This document shows positions 59,776 through 64,000 of a stretch of 64,000 nt of DNA, one piece after another. The notes below the pieces were generated by a model. That model had not been told where the DNA came from and made no database searches. It was given only the letters and a program-made list of their open reading frames with translations. The stretch's first letter is position 1. The number at the start of each line of letters is the position of its first letter. Origin of the DNA: Cyclina sinensis (taxonomy: Eukaryota; Mollusca; Bivalvia; Venerida; Veneridae); contig JAAONU010000009.1 in NCBI GenBank assembly GCA_012932295.1, positions 9,899,535-9,963,534 of the forward strand, given 5' to 3'. The translations under genes were made by a program, and so were the position numbers.

Positions 59776-60355
59776 GAATTTCTATTTTTAGCAAAAGTGA
59801 CCTTGACCTTGATCACAGACAACTGGGTAGCAATCCCAAGCTGCCTCTTGATATAAGCTACCCACACACCAAGTTTGTCGTCAATAGGCAAAAGCAAACT
59901 CAAGTTATTGAGCGGAATTGAATTTCTATTTTTAGCAAAAGTGACCTTGACCTTGATCACAGACAACTGGGTAGCAATCCCAAGCTGCCTCTTGATATAA
60001 GCTACCCACACACCAAGTTTGTCGTCAATAGGCAAAAGCAAACTCAAGTTATTGAGCGGAATTGAATTTCTATTATTAGCAACAATGACCTTGACCTTGA
60101 TCACAGACACCTTGGTAGCAATCCCAAGCTGCCTCTTGATATAAGCTACCCACACACCTACATTGGCGTCAATAGGCCAAAGCAAACTCAAGTTATTGAG
60201 CGGAAACTGAATTTCTATTTTTTAGTAACAGTGACCTTGACCTTGATCACAGACACCTGAGAGCAATCCCAAGTTGCCTCTTGATATAAGCTACCCAAAA
60301 ACCAAGTTTGGCGTCAATAGGCCAAAGCAAACTCAAGTTATTGAGCGGAAACAAA
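59776..60355. repeat. 144-bp tandem repeat, four copies
   Basis: gaatttctatttttagcaaa starts at 59776, 59920, 60064 and 60209. Each unit contains gtgaccttgaccttgatcac and caagctgcctcttgatataa. As 144 bp is 48 codons, a long minus-strand ORF (59763-60191) arises as an artefact. Confidence 0.9.
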
Positions 60356-60412
60356 AAGTTGACACCCGCCCACTTCAGCATTACCATAACCCGTTTTCAT
60401 TGAAAACCTTGT

Positions 60413-61429
60413 TAACAAGAGCACCGCTGGGCGAGCATTATATGCCCGAAGTGTGTTTTTTCTAAGTATGATGCATTTGTGATATAAGGGAGAAAACCTT
60501 AGGCTTAACAAGACATGCCCATGGGCAGAATGTCGAGCCCGCTTGTCTTAATTCAAACCTGAACCTATAAGTTTCAGATCAAGGAGAAAGATGTATACAT
60601 AGGTGAGATGTGCGCAACACATCCTCTTTATACCCAAAGCAAAATCTTGACACTGCATCATCTTAGGTGACCTTGACCTCTGACCCAGTGACCTGGTTCA
60701 TGTGCATGACACAAAGTCTCATGATGAACATTTGTGCCTAAAAAACTCAATTCATGTAACTTGAAAATTCCTCCATGCACGAAGAAGTTATGGCATGGAA
60801 AAGTTTGGATGCACACAACCACACACAAACACTGAACAGCCATTTTGACAACTATGTTGAGCTCAGCGCAAGTGGGCTCGACAAAAATCCTCTGACCACT
60901 AAGCAAGATACATGGGGGACAAACAATTTTGATATTTTTAATTCACCTTTGACCTCTTGTGGCCTTGAACTTCATTTTGCGCAAGAGAACTCAACTCACC
61001 ATGGAGAACATTTGTTAAAAGTTATATTAAAATCCATCCATGTATATAGAAGTTATACTAACAAATGAATGCTTTAATTTGTTATTTGACCTTTGACCCT
61101 GAAGTAAGACCTTGACCTTAACATAGACACCTGAATTTTTCACGCGACACTCCTCCTCACTATGGAGAACATGTGTGCTAAGTTATATTAAAATCCCGCC
61201 ACGAATGCAGAAGTTACGCTTCTGTCATGGGTTTTGAGCCGACCCTCCAAGTGTGACCTTGACCTTTGAGCGGCTAACCTGGGTTTAGCGTGTGACACAC
61301 CATCCCATCATAGTGAACATTTGTGTCAAACTATTTTGTTGTCCTTCAAAGAATGAGCAAGATATAGACCAAACAAATCTAGACGGACGCACAGACTGAT
61401 GGACGCACATACACCAAACCGCAAAAAGT
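60413..61429 (+). mobile_element. Hairpin-ended ACGG-type element
   Basis: Starts aacaagagcaccgctgggcg, then agcattatatgcccgaag. Two or three diverged units of roughly 200 bp (gaccttgacctctgacccag; tatggagaacatgtgtgcta). Ends gacggacgcacagactgatg. Confidence 0.6.
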
Positions 61430-61488
61430 GACAAGAGGGCCAAGATGGCCCTATATCGCTCACCTGAGAATCATTGCACAGAAACATA
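61430..61488 (+). repeat. Solo 5' end of a hairpin-ended element
   Basis: acaagagggccaagatggcc, ctatatcgctcacctgagaa followed directly by the next complete 5' end. Only 59 bp remain of this copy. Confidence 0.7.
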
Positions 61489-63538
61489 AACAAGAGGGCC
61501 ATGATGGCCCTGGATCGCTCACCTGAGTACTTTGGCTGTAGGTTTGCTGTTAAGCAGTATTTCATTTTTTAATTGAAAATATATAAGTGCCTTCAAACCA
61601 AATATGTAAAATATCAATCAATAAATAAAGGCTCTATGACAGAAAGTAGAAATATCTATTATAAGCTATGGTGACCTTGACCTCGACCCAGTGACCTCAA
61701 ACCCTACACATGGGTAGAGGTCCATGCAAGGAACCTATATACTGAATATCAAAGATATTGGTCTATAAATGAAGGCTTTATGAGGTACAGTAGATAAATC
61801 TATTTTTAGCCTCCGTGACCTTTTATTCTTATCTAATAATGTGAACAACCAAACAAGCTTTCTGACAAACTGCCAGGATATTTGGACTGAAACAGTAGCC
61901 TCTAGAGCCTTAACAAGATATTTCTATTTTTGGGCTCTGTGACCTAGTTTTTTACCCCAGATGACCCATAATCGAACTTGACCTAGAAACCATCAAAATA
62001 ACCTTTCTGACATATTTCCAGAATATTTGGGCTGAAAATGTTACCTGTAGAGTGTAAACATGGTTTTTCCAAATTTAAGCTCTGTGACCTAGTTTTTGAC
62101 CCCAGATGACCCATATTCGAAATTGGGCTAGAAATCATTGATACAACTTTTCTGACATATTTCCAGGATATTTGGGCTGAAAATGTTACCTCTAGAGTGT
62201 TAACAAGATTTTTCCATATTCAGGCTGTGTGATCTAGTTTTTGACCCCAGATGACCCATATTCGAACTCGACCTAGAAATCATCGAAACAACCTATCTGA
62301 CATATTTCCAGGATATTTGGGCTGAAAATGTTACCTGTAGAGTGTAAACAAGGTTTTTCCAAATTTAAGCTCTGTGACCTAGTTTTTGACCCCAGATGAC
62401 CCATATTCGAAATTGGGCTAGAAATCATTGATACAACCTTTCTGACATATTTCCAGGATATTTGGGCTGAAAATTGTTACATTTAGAGTGTTAACAAGGT
62501 TTTTCCATATTCAGGCTGTGTGACCTAGTTTTTGACCCCAGATGACCCATATTCGAACTTGAGCTAGAAATCATGGAAACAACCTTTCTGACATATTTCC
62601 AGGATATTTGGGCTGCAAATGTTACCTCTAGAGTGTTAACAAGGTTTTTCCATATACAGGCTGTGTGACCTAGTTTTGGACCCCACATGACCTATATTCC
62701 AACTTGAGCTAAAAATCATCTTAACAAGCTTTCTGACAGTTTTTCAGGAAATTTGGGCTAAAAATGTAGCCTCTAGAGTGTTAACAAGGTTTTACCATAT
62801 TTGGGCTGTGTGACCTAGTTTTTGACCCCACATGACCCATATTCAAACTTGAGCTAGAAATCATCAAAACAACCTTTCTGACATATTTCCAGGATATTTT
62901 GGCTGAAAATGTTACCTCTAGAGTGATAAAAAGGTTTTTCCATATTTCGTCTCAGTGACCTAGTTTTTGACCCCAGATGACCCATATTCGAACCTGGGCT
63001 AGAAATAATCCAAATAACCTTTCTGACATATTACAAGGATATATGGGCTGAAAATGTTACCTCTTAAGTGTTAACAAGGTTTTTCCATATTTGGGCTCTG
63101 TGACCTAGTTTTTGACCCCAGATGACCCATATTCGAACTTGAGCTAGAAATCATGGAAACAACCTTTCTGACAAATTTCCAGATTATTTGGGCTGAAAAT
63201 GTAGCCTCTAGAGTGTTAACAAGAATGTTCTATTTTTGGGCTCTGTGACCTAGTTTTTGACCCCAGATGACCCATATTTGAACTTGAGCTAGAAATCATA
63301 GAAGCAACCTTTATGACAAATTTCCAGATTATTTGGCTAAAAAAATACCTCAGAGTGTTAACAGAATTTTCATTTTGGGTCCTGACCTAGTTTTTGATCC
63401 TATCATATTGAACTCGCCAGATATGGGAAACATCCTGAAGGTCACATTGGAGCAAATGTGACCATTTAAAACGCAATTGAAACGAGACGACGACACGGGA
63501 CCATCGATCCTAATGCTCCCTGAGAATCATGTAGCTAA
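61489..63538 (+). mobile_element. Hairpin-ended element E9 with 146-bp units
   Basis: The 5' end and 300-bp module nearly match E7. From about 61830 the core switches to about ten units of 144-146 bp (gtgacctagtttttgacccc, agatgacccatattcgaact), with starts near 62083, 62228, 62374, 62520, 62665, 62810, 62955, 63100 and 63247. The decayed 3' end reads gagacgacgacacgggacca, cctgagaatcatgtagctaa. Confidence 0.8.
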
Positions 63539-64000
63539 AAATCAGGATGTAAGTTAGTAGGTCAAGGCCAAGATCATCCACGGTCAAAGATTTAATCTGC
63601 ATGCAAAATTATCTAATGTTTCATTGTTGTAGCTGAACAGAACGTCTTCTAAGAAAAGGCCCTGTGACCTATTTTTTGACCCTGGATGACCCATATAAAA
63701 TCTCATCCTAGATTTTATCAAGACAAATATTCTGACAAAATATTAGGAAAATCAGAAGAAAAATACAGCTTCTTTCGCATACACAAGCTTTTTCTAAGAT
63801 TTGACCCCGTGACCTAGTTTTTGACTCCAGATTATTCATATACAACCTCAACCTAGATTTCATTAAGACAAACATTCTGACGAAGTTTCATAAAGATCAA
63901 ATGAAAAATACAGCCTCTATCGCATACAAAAGTTTTTTCTACGATTTGACCATGTACCTAGTTTTTGATCCAAGATTACCCATATTCAATCCCAACCTAG
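63539..64000 (+). repeat. Further units of the gacctagttttt family, cut by window edge
   Basis: cctgtgacctattttttgac, ccccgtgacctagtttttga and gtacctagtttttgatcc at roughly 150-bp spacing show another, diverged core of the same family continuing beyond the window. Confidence 0.65.

Noticed and set aside
59763..60191. 142-codon minus-strand ORF
   Set aside because: It is the translation of the 144-bp tandem unit (48 codons) and has no independent coding evidence.

Overview
This looks like animal nuclear DNA, most likely from a bivalve mollusc. It is AT-rich, its few real coding exons are short and flanked by GT/AG splice sites, and most of the window is dispersed and tandem repeats. Many repeats resemble the tandem-repeat-cored, ACGG-rich, hairpin-ended elements described in bivalves (pearl/CvA/DTC84 type, related to Helentron-associated elements). 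That family and organism assignment is inference from memory of those families. No prokaryotic operon, rRNA or CRISPR structure is visible.

Layout. 1-6430: a 64-bp tandem repeat, a terminal-inverted-repeat (TIR) element with a tRNA-like core, a 29-bp minisatellite split by a hairpin-ended element and a CR1/Jockey-like LINE with an open reverse transcriptase, and another ACGG element. 6430-11500: mostly unique AT-rich DNA with a CpG-rich promoter-like patch (7680-7930) and tRNA-like relics. 11500-26310: a candidate four-exon plus-strand gene (exons 11609-11651, 23899-24323, 25389-25596, 26086-26225) for a small type I membrane protein. Its first intron (about 12.2 kb) holds an inverted repeat element, two tRNA-like SINEs and a 7.8-kb minisatellite of 42-43-bp units. 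26480-28560: repeats with 145-157-bp units. 29418-30307: a foldback element. 31221-35741: a 3.8-kb element with about 720-bp inverted arms, an unrecognised minus-strand ORF and an extra third arm. 35820-39300: two hairpin-ended elements in opposite orientation and a second TIR element, inserted in a small tandem repeat. 39880-40956: a broken Tc1/mariner (DD34E) transposase. 41025-45014: nested repeats and unique DNA. 46522-46962: nine near-identical 49-bp units. 47297-47535: a possible minus-strand terminal exon. 48075-64000: many hairpin-ended elements, interrupted at 57063-57213 by the last coding exon (SOCS box) of a minus-strand SOCS6/7-like gene whose other exons lie beyond the window.

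Functionally, two host genes are supported: the candidate membrane protein gene (+) and the SOCS-box gene (-, 3' end only). A third, weaker host exon lies at 47297-47535. Everything else is mobile or tandem repeat DNA. The elements share a modular design: conserved hairpin ends, an interchangeable core of roughly 140-178-bp tandem units, and an ACGG-like microsatellite near the 3' end.
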